Source: Sophora flavescens (lineage: Eukaryota; Streptophyta; Magnoliopsida; Fabales; Fabaceae). Taken from it: DNA of 64,000 bases. The stretch's first letter is position 1; each line of letters begins with the position of its first letter. Below are positions 1-11,585 of this stretch, in pieces. Both the position numbers and the translations under genes were made by a program. Location: assembly GCA_030762895.1 (NCBI GenBank), contig CM061065.1, positions 63,472,200-63,536,199 on the forward strand, given 5' to 3'. The notes under the pieces were generated by a model. The model was given only the letters and a program-made list of their open reading frames with translations. It was not told the DNA's origin and made no database searches.

Positions 1-1135
1 GTGGAGGGAATATGGTGTTCAAGTTAAGGAAGGCCTTATATGGACTCAAGCAGTCTCCTCGTTCTTGGTTTGGGAAGTTCACCAATGCGATGGTGTCCTT
101 AGGTTATAGGCAAAGCCAGAGAGATCATACCCTCTTTATAATACATTCCAAAGAAGGCAAGCTTACACTTCTTCTAGTTTATGTTGATGACATGATTATT
201 GTCGGTGATGATGAGGTTGAGAAATAGGTCCTAAAAGAAAAACTAGCTGCACTATTTGAAACGAAGGACTTGGGGAAGCTGAAGTACTTCCTTGGGATAG
301 AGGTTGCCTATTCCAAACAAGGCATATTTATTTCCCAAAGGAAATATGTCTTGGATCTTCTTAAGGAAACAAGTAAGCTAGGTTGCAAAACCATAGGGGC
401 ACCTATTGAACAAAATCACAGGATTGGAAACAATGAGGAGAGCCCAAGGGTGGATAAGGCACAATTTAGAGACTTGTGGGAAAATTGATATATTTGTATC
501 ACACCAGACCAGACATAGCCTATTCTGTCAGTGTAGTTAGTCAGTTCATGCATGATCCTTGTGAGAAACATATGCTAGCTGTGAACAGAATTCTCCAATA
601 TTTGAAGACATGCCCAGGAAGAGGACTTCTATTTCGGAGAGAGCAAAAATTGCCCATTGAAACCTATACAGATGCAGATTATATCGGGTCAGTTGTAGAC
701 AGGCGGTCTACCTCAGGTTACTGCATGTTTTTAGGAGGAAACTTGGTGACTTGGAGAAGTAAGAAACAAAGTGTTGTTGCAAGGTCAAGTGCAGAGGCAG
801 AATTTCGAGCTATGGCATAAGGAATTTGTGAACTGTTATGGATGAGAATCATACTCAATGATCTCAGAATAAAGTATGAAGCTCCTATGAGGTTACTGTA
901 TGATAACAAGTCTGCAATCAGCATTGCTCACAATCCAATTCAACATGATTGTACAAAGCATATAGAGATTGATCGCCATTTTATCAAGGAAAAATTAGAC
1001 GATGGCCTTATAACTACAAAGTGCGTCCCTTTGGAGTACCAATTAGCAGATGTTTTCACCAAGGGGCTTCCCACAGAGTGGTTTCAAGGTCTTACTTGCA
1101 AGCTGGGAATGATAGATATTCACTCACCGGCTTGA
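1..1135 (+). pseudogene. copia A reverse transcriptase / RNase H fragment
   Basis: This is the C-terminal part of a Ty1/copia polyprotein. In element replication RT copies the RNA and RNase H removes the template. The fragment has the LYGLKQSPRSW segment, the catalytic YVDD box near 180-191, a KYFLGIEV segment near 285-310, and RNase H blocks (YTDADY near 665, SSAEAEFRA near 787, LYDNKSAI near 895, ADVFTKGLP near 1045). The frame is broken by a TAG at 225-227, a shift near 480, and a stop at about 818-820. The 5' part lies outside the window. The product cannot be made as one chain, so this is a decayed pseudogene. Confidence 0.9.
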
Positions 1136-1142
1136 GGGGGAG

Positions 1143-1281
1143 TGTTGTAATATATTAGCATTAATATCAGATTTGTATAGATATGATTTTATTCTTGTTT
1201 TTATTAGGACTGATTTTTCTCCCTTAATTTTAGCATAGCAATCAATGGCATTAGCCTATATATTGTAACCTTCTCTGTACA
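1143..1281 (+). repeat. copia A 3' LTR, left part
   Basis: Begins TGTTGTAATATATTAGC directly after the purine tract that follows the RNase H stop. It ends in GTACA (1277-1281), the target duplication made by gypsy B. It contains a TATA-like stretch (cctatatattgtaacc near 1255-1270). Confidence 0.8.
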
Positions 1282-2708
1282 TGATAAGTGTGATTACACC
1301 TCATATTTGTTTATCATTTTGCATGCATTTTCATATAGTTTAGGCATTTTTAATTTGATTTTTGTTAGTTTTTACCTTGGAACAGGTAAGGCGGTTTCAT
1401 GGTGTTGTTTTACAAGAATTAAGAATTAAATGCTCAGGATCAATCATGATGGAGCTTGGATGAAGATGGGGCTTGAAAAGTGAAGAAAATGAGCCAAGCA
1501 GAGCCCATCACGGCCTAGCCGTGATGACCATCACTGCCATGATCGAGCAAAACTGAAAAGAAAGAAGGGAAAAGTCAGAACTGGTCACGGCCTATCCGTG
1601 ATGCCCATCACGGCCATGACCTGTCAGCTGAACCAAACCCTCACAGGCAGAACTGATCACGGCCTAGCCGTGATGAGCATCACGACCGTGACAGACCAAA
1701 AATTGAAGAAGCTCCCAAGGCAGAAGCCATCACGGCCTGACAGGCCGTGATGGCCATCACGGCCGTGACGCGTATTACTTGGATCAGAATCAACTGATTT
1801 TGATCTAATTTGTGTTAGATTGGGATTCAAACTTCCCAAATCTGTAAATAAGGCATCTAGGCAGAGAGAAAAAAAGGACTTTTTGGGCTGCTACACTTAG
1901 GCTATAATTTAGGATCTCTCTTCTTCTTCTCCTCTTCTCTTATTTTTATTTTATGTTGTTGTTAACCAAGCTTGTCATCACCATGGCAAGGCTTGAGTAG
2001 TAGCTTAATTTCTAGGGATTGGGGCTATGCCCAAGATCTGCTTTTATGGTATGAATTGATGTTTTATCTTTGTTAATTGCGATTTTGCTTTAGATCTGAT
2101 TTCTATTGTTTTAATTACTCGTAAATTCGGTGGCCACTTATTTGCATGTCGTAGATATTCTAATGAGGAACCTAGCGGTGAACTTAGGTATCGGATCTAT
2201 AAAATCAGACTTAGGACTGAAATCACGAGAATTAGAAGTCGTCCTTTGAGGATTAACGAATTGTCACAAAGCGTAAAGGGTTCAATCTAAATTCGACTAC
2301 CACGAGAGTAGGGGTTGGTTTAATTGGGCACGGTTTTTGTAACCCGAGAGGGAGCATTAGCTATTTGAGGATAAATCCGCCTTCAAAGCAATTTCGGTAA
2401 TTAACAAGGGGTAATCAATTTAGTAACGTAAACAATCTTGTTGGTAATCCAATTCCTAGGAATCCATTTAGATCTAAAAAACCATAAACTGATTTACTTT
2501 CTGTTTTACTTGAGTGCATTCCTTATCCAAGTTATCTCTTATTTTAAAAATCAAAACCAAAACAAAATCTTTTTTTTTTGTTTTACAGTCCAGTTTTATC
2601 GATTTGATAATTAATTGCGATTTGAGATCACGGTCTTTGTGGGATTTTTATTACTTGGCGACGAATCCGGTACAGTTGCCGGAATCGCACATGCACTCGC
2701 ACGACACA
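1282..2708 (+). repeat. gypsy B 5' LTR
   Basis: Starts TGATAAGTGTGATTACACC and ends at ACGACACA before the primer-binding site; 1427 bp. It matches 7014-8417 along its whole length with small indels and substitutions. It holds a palindrome array at about 1505-1770. The TATA position (1843-1850) reads TGTAAATA, where the 3' LTR has TATAAATA, so this promoter copy may be weakened. Confidence 0.9.
1505..1770 (+). repeat. U3 palindrome-doublet array of gypsy B
   Basis: Four units at roughly 1506, 1583, 1656 and 1726, spaced about 70-77 bp. Each has a palindrome of the type ATCACGGCC-TA-GCCGTGAT, a 3-5 bp gap, then a second palindrome close to ATCACGGCCGTGA. The array ends about 75 bp before the TATA position, so it lies in U3. 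Some arms carry single-base changes. Confidence 0.85.
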
Positions 2709-2714
2709 AGTTTT

Positions 2715-2732
2715 TGGCGCCGTTGCCGGGGA
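2715..2732 (+). other. gypsy B primer-binding site
   Basis: TGGCGCCGTTGCCGGGGA, a few bases after the LTR end. This 18-mer is shared exactly with element J and resembles the tRNA-Asp-type primer site commonly described for Athila-like elements. The tRNA assignment is from family knowledge. Confidence 0.8.
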
Positions 2733-2870
2733 CTGTGCTTCCTCGAACATCAATTTAATTTTTAAATTGATTTTTCTGGACCTTTTCTTTCTTTCTTTTT
2801 AACTGATTTTTGTTATTATTAAAAAAAAATCTCTTTTTCCTTCTAGAGTATCTATCTCTCTGTGCTTTTT

Positions 2871-4166
2871 ATGCAAAAATCCCCAAGTCTTGCAGACCTT
2901 ATAGAGGTTGACCCAGAAATCGAAAGGACCTTTCATAGACGTAGGAGACTACAAAGAGAGAGAGAGAGGTTGATTCCCATTCCACTAATGGTGAATCTCC
3001 CGGATACGAAACCGTTGAAGGACTACGCAGCCCCAAATGCTAGGGGTTTGCGAACTGGGATTGCCAGGCCAGAGATTGAGGCGGAGAACTACACTATACC
3101 GCCTATGCTAATCAACATGATTAGGCAACATCAATTCGGAGGACTGCCCTCGGAGGACACGACTGATCACGTGGAGACATTCTTGGAGTTCACCGATGCA
3201 GTTAGAATTCAAGGCGCCCCGGTTGATGCTATTCGTTTGAGGTTGTTCCCCTCATATCTGACTGGAAAAGCAAAAGCTTGGATGAAACAAATGCCCGCTA
3301 ACACCTTGTCGACTTGGGACCAACTGGAGCAGGCGTTCTTGGAGAAATTCTTCCCTCCATCCAAGACGACCTACATACGAACCCAGATCACCGGCTTCTT
3401 CCAAAAGGACGGAGAATGCTTATCCGAAGCTTGGGATTGCTACAAGGGATTTCTGGAGTCTTGCCCACATCATGGACTCGAGAGGTGGTTATTAGTGCAC
3501 ACCTTCTACAACGGATTGGATTACTCTTCGAAGGTGTCACTCGATTCCGCAGCTGGTGGAGCCTTTATGAATAGGCCTCTGACTGAGGCATTCAACATCA
3601 TTGAAAACGTGGCCACCAACTACCACCAATGGGGTTCAGAAAGAGGTAATAACCCGAAAAAGATTTCAGGGGGTAAGTTTGAAATGAATAGCACTGATCT
3701 TATTATGTCTAAAATAGACTCACTGAATAAACGGTTTGATCAGCTTGAAAGGGCTAACGTGAGTTCAATAGGTGCTACTAACATTGTTTGTGAGATTTGT
3801 GGAATACAGGGACATGACATAATGGAGTGCCCACGGGGTATTGCTCATGGATCCGACGCTTCGGGGGAACAAGTGAACTCTTGTCACAACTTCTACGACA
3901 CGAACCTGAAGTTGCCCAATTATGCTCCCCCAAATCCTTACAACCAAGGAAGGAAGAACAACCCTTACCTCTCCTACAGGAACTACAGCAACACACTGAA
4001 CCATGAGTTCCAAGAAGGCCAAGGTAATAGGAGACCCGCAGCGGGGTATCCTCAGGTACAGAAGTCTAAACTCGAGTCTTTATTGGAAAGTTTTGTGGAA
4101 ACTCAAACAAAACAAAATGAAGAGTTTAGACAACAAGGTAGGGCAGTAAACGAGGCAATAAAATAG
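2871..4166 (+). pseudogene. gypsy B gag (nucleocapsid precursor)
   Basis: Gag packages the element RNA in virus-like particles. The start is ATG 2871, in line with ATG 39766 in J. The N-terminus has an ADLIEVDPEIERTFHRRRRLQ-like basic segment, then an RGLRTGIARPEIEAENY block, then the conserved gag domain (about residues 90-230; FLEFTDA, LRLFPSYLTGKAKAW, FLEKFFPPSKT, CPHHGLERWL, HTFYNGL). A zinc knuckle CX2CX4HX4C (CEICGIQGHDIMEC) follows near 3790-3831, then an Asn/Pro/Tyr-rich linker. The frame stops at TAG 4164-4166, where E has CAG, so gag and protease are no longer joined. About 430 residues remain. Confidence 0.9.
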
Positions 4167-5200
4167 CTAGCATCTAAGGTGGATAACTTAGCCATCCACA
4201 ACAAGATGCTAGAAACTCAGATTGCCCAACAAGCCAGCACATACTCTAGACCAAAGGGTACGTTCCCGGGCTAAATCGAAGCTAATCCCAATGAACATTG
4301 TAATGCCATATACTTGAGGGATGATAAGCATGGGGTAGTTGAAAAGGATGTGGAATGTGAGGAGGACATGAGCGAGGATGAAGAGCCAAAACCAAAGTAT
4401 GTCCCTCCACCACCGTACCAACCCTCGATACCTTTCCCACAAAGGTTGGTCAAGAGAAAGCAAGTAGATATAGAAGCTAATATGCCTCATAAACTGAAAG
4501 ACCCAGGTAGTTTCTCTATCGCTTGCTCAATTGAAAAGGTACAAATAGACCAAGCCTTATGTGACTTGGGGGCTAGTGCGAGCTTGATGCTGCTCACTAT
4601 CTTGGAAAGGTTGGGAACCAAAGAGTTGAGTCCATTCAAATTCTCCTTACAATTTGCGGATGGCTCAACTAGAACTCCTCTAGGCATACTAGAGAACGTT
4701 CCTATAAAGGTAGGAAAATTTTTCATCCCTACCGATTTCCTGGTATTGGATATGAAAGGGAATTCTGAACTCCCCATCATTTAAGGAAGGCCTTTATTGG
4801 CCACCGCTGGAGCAATAATAGACGTAAGGAATGGCAAACTCTCTCTGAACGTAGAGGAAGGTAGGGTAGATTTTAAATTGACTAACTCATATAACAACCC
4901 TCCTTTTGTGAGTTATATGTGCAGGATCAATATAACGTCTCCAGTGGTAAAGGAAGAGCTCAACATGGAAGCAACTCCGAAGATTTACATGGCAAATGAT
5001 GCACCCAGTAGTGATGAAGTTGGAGTTGCTAATCATGTGGAAACAAAACTTCAGCCGGGAGGGAGTAAGGTCATGAAGCTCAGAGTGAAAAGAGCGAAGC
5101 GGAAGCACAATTGGCCATATGAGTAGAATAGGATCTTTGAAGGACTCCCATGGAAGAGAAGTGTTCCTGCACTTCTACGCCCAACCGACCCTGGTTGACT
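4167..5200 (+). pseudogene. gypsy B gag C-terminus and aspartic protease
   Basis: Continues the gag frame. A proline-rich stretch (YVPPPPYQPSIPFPQRLV near 4400-4450) precedes a retropepsin-like domain with the active-site motif LCDLGASASLM (near 4555-4590), ADGSTRTPLGILENVPIKVG and GRPLLATAGAIIDVRNGKLSL. The protease would cut gag into mature parts. Stops lie at 4273 (TAA; J has CAA), 4782 (TAA; J has TTA) and 5124 (TAG; J has CAG). After about 5200 the conserved gcttcttaggaggcaaccc segment (near 5237) marks the end of coding-derived sequence. No RT follows. Confidence 0.88.
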
Positions 5201-5411
5201 GAAGGAAGTATGGTCAAGCTTAGGACCATAAATAAGCGCTTCTTAGGAGGCAACCCAAGTTTTCTTTCCCTTTTCCATTTGTTTTTGAGTTTAGCTCTTG
5301 AATAATTTGAGAAGATCAAGAGAAAAAAATCATAAATTAATAGATTTGTCAACTGTTTTCAGGCTAAGAAGGAAAAAAGAGCAAAAAGGGCAGGGACAAA
5401 CAAAGTCAGAA

Positions 5412-5645
5412 GTCATCACGCCCAAGCCGTGACAGTGGTCACGACCGTGATGAGCTAACCAAGAAGACCAGAAAGGATCATGGCCCTGCCGTGATAAGCA
5501 TCACGGGCGTGATGGGAAGGACCCTAAAGATTAGAGAGTATCACGGCCAAGCCGTGATACCCATCACGGCCGTGACAGGCCAGCTCCTGAAGACCAGAAT
5601 TGATCACGGTCTGCCCGTGATACCCATCACGGCCGTGATACAATT
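5412..5645 (+). repeat. 3' UTR palindrome array of gypsy B
   Basis: Four more doublets of the U3 type, about 60-65 bp apart, for example TATCACGGCC-AA-GCCGTGATA followed by CATCACGGCCGTGA. They lie after the protease and before the long noncoding tail, so this is a second copy of the motif system outside the LTR. Confidence 0.85.
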
Positions 5646-7013
5646 TCCAAAAATCTTTGACTAGGCATGTGAGCCAACATCCGCTACCACCTCAGTGAGT
5701 TGTTCCATTTTTCTCCTCTCTCCGACTTGATTATTTACATTGGGGACAATGTAAGTTTTTAAGCTTGGGGTAGGGGTATTTGTGCATTTTTGCATTTTTC
5801 ATGTTGCACTCATATAGGCATAGTTTTGCTTGATCACATGATTAGATTGCCCTTTGTTTAGAGTTTGCATCCAATTGTGAGAACTTGGTGCCAAATAAAT
5901 TGAGATAGTGAATCTTTGAACCCAATTTTTTTATGCTTGTGATAAGGCTAAAAATAAAAATTCTTGAGATGATCTTTTGATAGTTGATAATTAGCATGTG
6001 GTTCTCTAGATTTGTGTTTCTCATTGATTTTAAACTACTAAATGTGAGATTTTGAGCCAAAAAGGGGTACTTACTAAATCTACCCCATTCTTTGTGATAG
6101 AGTGTTTTATTCCTCTTGGATTGTATTCTCTAGAACATGACTTGAAACCGTTTTGAAACTTAGAAATTTTTGAAAACATTTTTGAAAATGATTGAGGCAC
6201 TAGGTATTGTTTTTCGGCCTTCTGAGCTTTGATTGACTAAATGTTACCCCTTAGTTGCCCAATTTTGAGCCTAATAAAATAAAATACTTTTCTTGGTTCC
6301 TTGAATTACTTTGATGAATAATTCTTGGTATGACACCTTTTAAAGTATTGCAAAAAGGGTAAAAAGGTAGTTTGAAAAAGTATGGGATGAGAAAGTTAGA
6401 AAATATTTCTCTTGAATTGAAAATCTTCCCTTCTACAAATAAATAAAATAAAATAAAATAATATGGAGCAAGGGATGACAAAAAGAAAGTGAGAAATAAA
6501 ATAAAAAGAAGGAAAGAAAGGTGGAAAGATGAATCGAAGCCCAAAAAGGGTATTTTAGAAGGTGTCATGCTTTGCAATGTTTGATATTTTGTTTAACGCT
6601 CTTGAATTTCCTTTTCTTGATTTCCCCACCTAACGATTAATCCCATGGCCCCATTACAACCAAAGTAAAAGACCTCTTGATTCTTTTGTGTTTTCATTAA
6701 TAAAGTGGAGATTTGGTTAATAGTCAAGCTTATGGTAGAATACCTTCCTTGAGGAAATTGAGCGAATTGTCATATTCCCTTAAACACTTAAGTGAGGTGA
6801 GAAGAGTGGCCGAATCAGTGAGAATATGGATTTAGGAAACCTAAGATTTTAATCGGACTTGAAATTGATTGTCTCTAAGTTTCTTATTTGAATAAGCCTG
6901 TTACTTGGATTAGCTACTCGGGTTCTTGGTTCACTATCCACACTCGAATTATTTATATCTTCTGTCCTTGGCGATTGCTTGAGGACAAGAAAAATCTTAA
7001 GCTTGGGGTGATT
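5646..7013 (+). other. gypsy B 3' noncoding tail and polypurine tract
   Basis: About 1.37 kb without a supported reading frame, AT-rich with A- and AAATAAAAT-rich runs near 6430-6530. The same tail, in the same order, lies in J (42515-43883) and E (46746-48148). It ends in an AAGCTTGGGGTGATT polypurine-like tract next to the 3' LTR. Confidence 0.75.
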
Positions 7014-8417
7014 TGATGAGTGTGATTACACCTCATATTTGTTTATCATTTTGCATGCATTTTCATATAGTTTAGGCATTTTTAATTTGATTTTTGTTAG
7101 TTTTTACCTTGGAACGAGTAAGGCGGTTTCGTGGTGTTGTTTTGCAGGAATTAAGGATTAAATGCTCAGGATCAACCATGATGGAGCTTGGATGAAGATG
7201 GGGCTTGAAAAGTGAAGAAAATGAGCCAAGCAGAGCCTATCACGGCCATGATCGAGCAAAACTGAAAAGAAAGAAGGCAAAAGTCAGAACTGTTCACGGC
7301 CTAGCCGTGATGCCCATCACGGCCGTGACCTGTTAGCTGAACCACAGGCAGAACTGATCACGGCCTAGACGTGATGAGCATCACGGCCGTGACAGACCAA
7401 AAATGAAGAAGCGCTCAAGGCATAAGCCATCACGGCCTGGTCGTGATGGCCATCACGGCCGTGACGCTTATTACTTGGATCAGAAGCAACTGATTTGGAT
7501 CTAATTTGTGTTAGATTGGGATTCAAACTTCCCAAATCTATAAATAAGGTATCTAGGCAGAGAGAAAAAAAAAAGGACTTTTTGGGCTGCTACACTTAGG
7601 CTATAATTTAGGATCTCTCTTCTTCTTCTCCTCTTCTCTTATTTTTATTTTATGTTGTTGTTAACCAAGCTTGTCATCACCATGGCAAGGCTTGAGTAGT
7701 AGCTTCATTTCTAGGGATTGGGGCTATGCCCAAGATCTGTTTTTATGGTATGAATTGATGTTTTATCTTTGTTAATTGTGATTTTGCTTTAGATCTGATT
7801 TCTAGTGTTTTAATTACTCGTAAATTCGGTGGCCACTTATTTGCGTGTCGTAGATATTCTAAGGAGGAACCTAGCGGTGAACTTAGGTATCGGATCTATA
7901 GAATCAGACTTAGGACTGAAATCACGAGAGTTAGAAGCCGTCCTTCGAGGATTAACGAATTGTCACAAAGCGTAAAGGGTTCAATCTAAATTCGACTACC
8001 ACGAGAGTAGGGGTTGGTTTAATTGGGCACGGCTTTTGTAACCCGAGAGGGAGCATTAGCTATTTGAGGATAAATTCGCCTTCAAAGCAATTTCGGTAAT
8101 TAACAAGGGGTAATCAATTTAGTAACGTAAATAATCTTGTTGGTAACCCAATTCCTAGGAATCCATTTAGATCTGAAAAACCATAAACCGATTTACTTTC
8201 TGTTTTACTTGAGTGCATTCCTTATCCATGTTATCTCTTATTTCAAAAATCAAAACCAAAACAAAATCTTTTTTTTTTTGTTTTACAGTCCAGTTTTATC
8301 GATTTGATAATTAATTTCAATTTGAGATCACGGTATCTGTGGGATCGATATCTTTTTATTACTTGGCGACGAATCCGGTACACTTGCCGAAATCGCACGT
8401 GCACTCGCACGACATCA
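7014..8417 (+). repeat. gypsy B 3' LTR
   Basis: Starts TGATGAGTGTGATTACACC and ends GACATCA; 1404 bp. It carries its own palindrome array (about 7238-7470, one doublet shortened relative to the 5' LTR) and an intact TATAAATA at 7539-7546. Confidence 0.9.
7539..7546 (+). promoter_or_regulatory. TATA box in gypsy B 3' LTR
   Basis: TATAAATA, about 70 bp downstream of the palindrome array. The same box and spacing occur in J (38603, 44473) and F (16346), which supports a Pol II core promoter at the U3/R border. Confidence 0.65.
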
Positions 8418-8459
8418 GTACACAATAATTCCAAGGAATAATATTCATACATTCCAACA
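8418..8459 (+). repeat. copia A 3' LTR, right part
   Basis: Starts with the second GTACA copy (8418-8422) and ends in CAACA, the inverted match of the TGTTG at 1143. The other end of A lies outside the window, so its own target duplication cannot be checked. Confidence 0.7.
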
Positions 8460-8539
8460 TTCCTTCGTTACTATATGAAGTCTTGGACAAAATATTGTAT
8501 CTTTTGATGATTTCATTGTGGTTATGAGATAATATTGAA

Positions 8540-8591
8540 ATGTTTGTGGGTGGGTTTGTATGTGTGTGTGGGTGGGTGTGGGTGTGTGTGG
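8540..8591 (+). repeat. TG/TGGG microsatellite, left part
   Basis: Imperfect TG and GTGGG repeats, continuing at 11581-11602 (tgtgggtgcgtgcgtgcgtg) after solo LTR C. The two halves were one microsatellite before C inserted. Confidence 0.8.
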
Positions 8592-8737
8592 TGAGACACC
8601 CCGATGTCCAATTATAGAAAACCATATTTTATTAAAAACTTAATAGTGATAATGAAGTTAAGCGGATATATAAAACAGCGAAGAAATAAAAACCTTAAGT
8701 AAAACAACCATTCAATTATGAACATAACATCACGCAC

Positions 8738-8772
<35 letters not shown>

Positions 8773-8798
8773 CGCACGCACACACGCACGCACACACG

Positions 8799-8837
<39 letters not shown>

Positions 8838-11580
8838 ACACATACATATACATAGATATGGTATCACATAAGTACAGTCATAATGTAAAGTAAAGGGAAT
8901 CCCATCAGTAGGATCCAATATAGATACAAACCTGATAAGAAAAGAAAATGCATAAAAAAGGTCTAAACAAAAGATACATCTAGTAAGATACGCACTGATC
9001 AAACCTATCAGGTACGACTACTACTACCCGTACTCTCACCTATGCCTCCTTTGAGCCTGGATGGTCCCGACGCTCCCCTACTGCTGCTAGAAGAGCTCCT
9101 CTTAGGACGCTGCTGGAATAAGCGTCGATACGTCAAAATGCTCCTGGAAGACAACCAAGAAGACTCAGATGGAGCTGGTCTCACATCGGGAACCTCTGGA
9201 ATCTTTGGTGCTACCAGGTGGTCAACATAAGGTACAACCTGATCGTCAAGTGTTGGTACAAGGTCAGGTCCTCGTACTGGAACGTCTACAGGCACCAGAA
9301 CTGGTAAGTGCACAACCTCGGGCATCGGCGACATAGGCAGAATCGGTGCTGCCGGAAAACCAATAGGGAATGGGAAGGTCTGGCCAACTCTAAATGACCC
9401 GACCCAACTGAAGGTTGCTCTATGTAGTCACCGATACAGGACCCGTATAAACCGCGAAGCGAGTGGCTGGGTCCGTAAGCCACCCATTCTCATCAATAAA
9501 CTCCAACTCAAAAGTCCCCATCAGGGGGAATCCTGCTGGAGCCTCCATCCATGGATGCTCCCAGTCGCTATCTGTAATATTCGGGTTTGTACGTACCGCG
9601 ATAGAAAGAAAACACAAAAGAAAAGAGAAGCAGATAAGAAACTATCCAACATCAAAACATTGAAAAGGGTATGTAACATTTAATCAATAAAAGCACACAG
9701 ACATGCATCATTTTATATATACAAACATCCTAGAGACATATTATCTCCCTCTACCCTTCCCACTCATGCAAATGATAATGTATGATAACGTGGCCACCAC
9801 CAATACTGTCATACATTCCTCAGCTGCTCAGTTAGTCGTCCAAGCGACGCGTCCCCAAATCCCGATGCACACCCTCATCCACTGTGAGAATGCCTATCAA
9901 AAGCAATGACACTATAGCTGCACATCTCGCTCCGGTGCACACCCTGGTTCTCTCTCAAGGGTGCTCATGCATCACAATGAAGCTATAGCTGCACATCCTA
10001 ATTTTATGTTGGGACGGTCCCGCGAGGACTCCAAACCTCGTGTGTTCCCAGCACACAGATATAATTCACAACACGCATATGAATGAATCTCACCGACATG
10101 TATCAAGTCATACCCTAGTGCCTTAACCTCTCATTATTATCTCATAAGATACCTCAGTAACATTACATCATCAATCTCATAATACAATATAAATTAATTA
10201 GGTTAGGCATCTCTAAGACATGTGTCAAATATCCCCAACATACATCACCATAAAATCATCATGTATCAATACCTAGAGAACACTAATCATGTTGTCATAT
10301 CAAGCATATTAAAATATACATTTAATGACATGAATAGAAAAATAATCACATAGACACCATTAATCCAAACATATCATGTTAATGCAAACAACACACCATG
10401 AGCAGATTAACAGACAAAATAAAGCAACCTCTGATATCATAAATTTAACCTAACGGTGATAAATCTATAATCTTCATATCATCATTGGTACCACTAGGTA
10501 GTCCCCAATGTGATATTGACATTGTCCATTATTCACCTACAAGTAGGGTTTAGGTCACCCTGCGCCATTATTGAAATAAATGCTACTTAGCCATTTTCCG
10601 CCGTTAGATGGCTTCTTTCTCCCACCTGAGATGCCGTAAACTAAACCAGAAGCAACGAATGAACCCTCTCTCAACTCTCCTAGCTGCTGCCTTGCACAGA
10701 ACAAGGGTCCCTGGGCCTCCAAAAATTCACTTGAATACATCATTACGAAGCGTATGTTATAGGTAACCCTAATTTGAAATCGGAATTGAAAACGGATAGA
10801 CGGATTGAAAGATAATCCTAATACTGTCACCGTCGACATTTCATCATAAAGAGGGTATAGATTGCCTTAGCTTAGAGAAGAAAAGGAAGCTAGGGTTTAG
10901 AAGACGTCGTTGCCATGATCATGATGACAAACTCAGAATTGCATCAGGATGATCGGTTGAGTCAGAAACAAGACCTGAAGAGCTCTCTCTCTAACTCTCT
11001 CTCTATCTTTCTCTCTGGCTCTCTGTTATGTTTTTCTACTCACGGTGAAAGTGAACTTCAGTTCACTTGAGCCCTTTTTATTTTTGCCATGCTGCTACGC
11101 CAAGCTTTAGCGTGGTTAGGTAACCGCCACTGCACATGCAACCAATCAGAGTTTGCCACGTGGAGTCAACGACAGAGCTTGTTTGGTTGACCTCCAAGAT
11201 TGAGTGTGGAGTAAGTCATGCTTGAGCGTTGACCATTGACCAGAAACCCTAATTTTTACAATTCGTCGCATTCTGAGCCCGTTTGATCTCCGATTGTCTT
11301 CAAATTTGAGATATAGACTCTCCTATAATTAAGGAACAATCTCAACCCTCCAAATATGCCTAAACTCTCCCTTAAATCAAAATTATTTATTATGCACTCT
11401 CGAGCGTTCTAAGCGATACCAGAAAACCCTAGGTTACGTTTACGTTCTATTCCACACCGGTTGATCGCGTACATTCCATGCAAAGGTTCCTACACCCTAA
11501 CCAACATATTAAGCATCTAATACAAGTCTTAAACTTCATCATCATACGTATAACAAAGTCATAAAAGCACGGATGTTACA
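8592..11580 (-). mobile_element. solo LTR C of a long-LTR retrotransposon
   Basis: A 2989-bp block that starts TGAGACACCCCG and ends GGATGTTACA, with a 5-bp target duplication TGTGG (8587-8591, 11581-11585). The ends and several internal blocks match the LTR of element I (TCAGTAGGATCC, GTGGCCACCAC, GGTGCACACCC, CTATAGCTGCAC). I's primer site sets the sense strand as minus, so C is read as minus too. No internal region or second LTR is present, so this is a solo LTR left by LTR-LTR recombination. The many open frames inside it look meaningless. Confidence 0.85.
8732..8834 (+). repeat. CA/CG-interrupted microsatellite inside solo LTR C
   Basis: (CA)n with CGCA interruptions. It produces long false Val/Cys frames on the minus strand. 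Confidence 0.9.
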
Positions 11581-11585
11581 TGTGG

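Larger units (their letters stand above)
1282..8417 (+). mobile_element. Ty3/gypsy gag-protease element B (non-autonomous)
   Basis: Complete element of 7136 bp with direct LTRs (1282-2708 and 7014-8417) and a perfect 5-bp target duplication GTACA (1277-1281, 8418-8422). The primer-binding site TGGCGCCGTTGCCGGGGA follows the 5' LTR and is typical of Athila-like gypsy elements. The interior encodes gag with a zinc knuckle and an aspartic protease. I see no RT, RNase H or integrase motif in the roughly 1.8 kb that remain before the 3' LTR. This matches the TR-GAG type of non-autonomous LTR element. Nonsense changes and LTR differences suggest it is older than its relative J. Confidence 0.9.
1..8459 (+). 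mobile_element. Ty1/copia element A, 3' portion, split by gypsy B
   Basis: The window opens inside a plus-strand copia element. Reverse transcriptase and RNase H sequence runs to 1135, followed by a purine tract (gaggggga) and an LTR that starts TGTTG at 1143. The LTR is interrupted at 1282 by gypsy B and resumes after 8417, ending CAACA at 8459, so its ends form a TGTTG/CAACA inverted pair. Without B and one TSD copy the LTR is only about 176 bp. The 5' LTR, gag, protease and integrase would lie before the window. Several stops and frameshifts show that it is an old copy. Confidence 0.85.

Noticed and set aside
1505..1770. A CRISPR-like array from evenly spaced palindromic repeats
   Set aside because: The units vary, the spacers are not unique protospacer-like segments, the context is a plant LTR, and no cas genes are present.
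8612..9002. Two long minus-strand frames rich in Val/Cys
   Set aside because: They are translations of the CA microsatellite inside solo LTR C; low complexity, no family resemblance.
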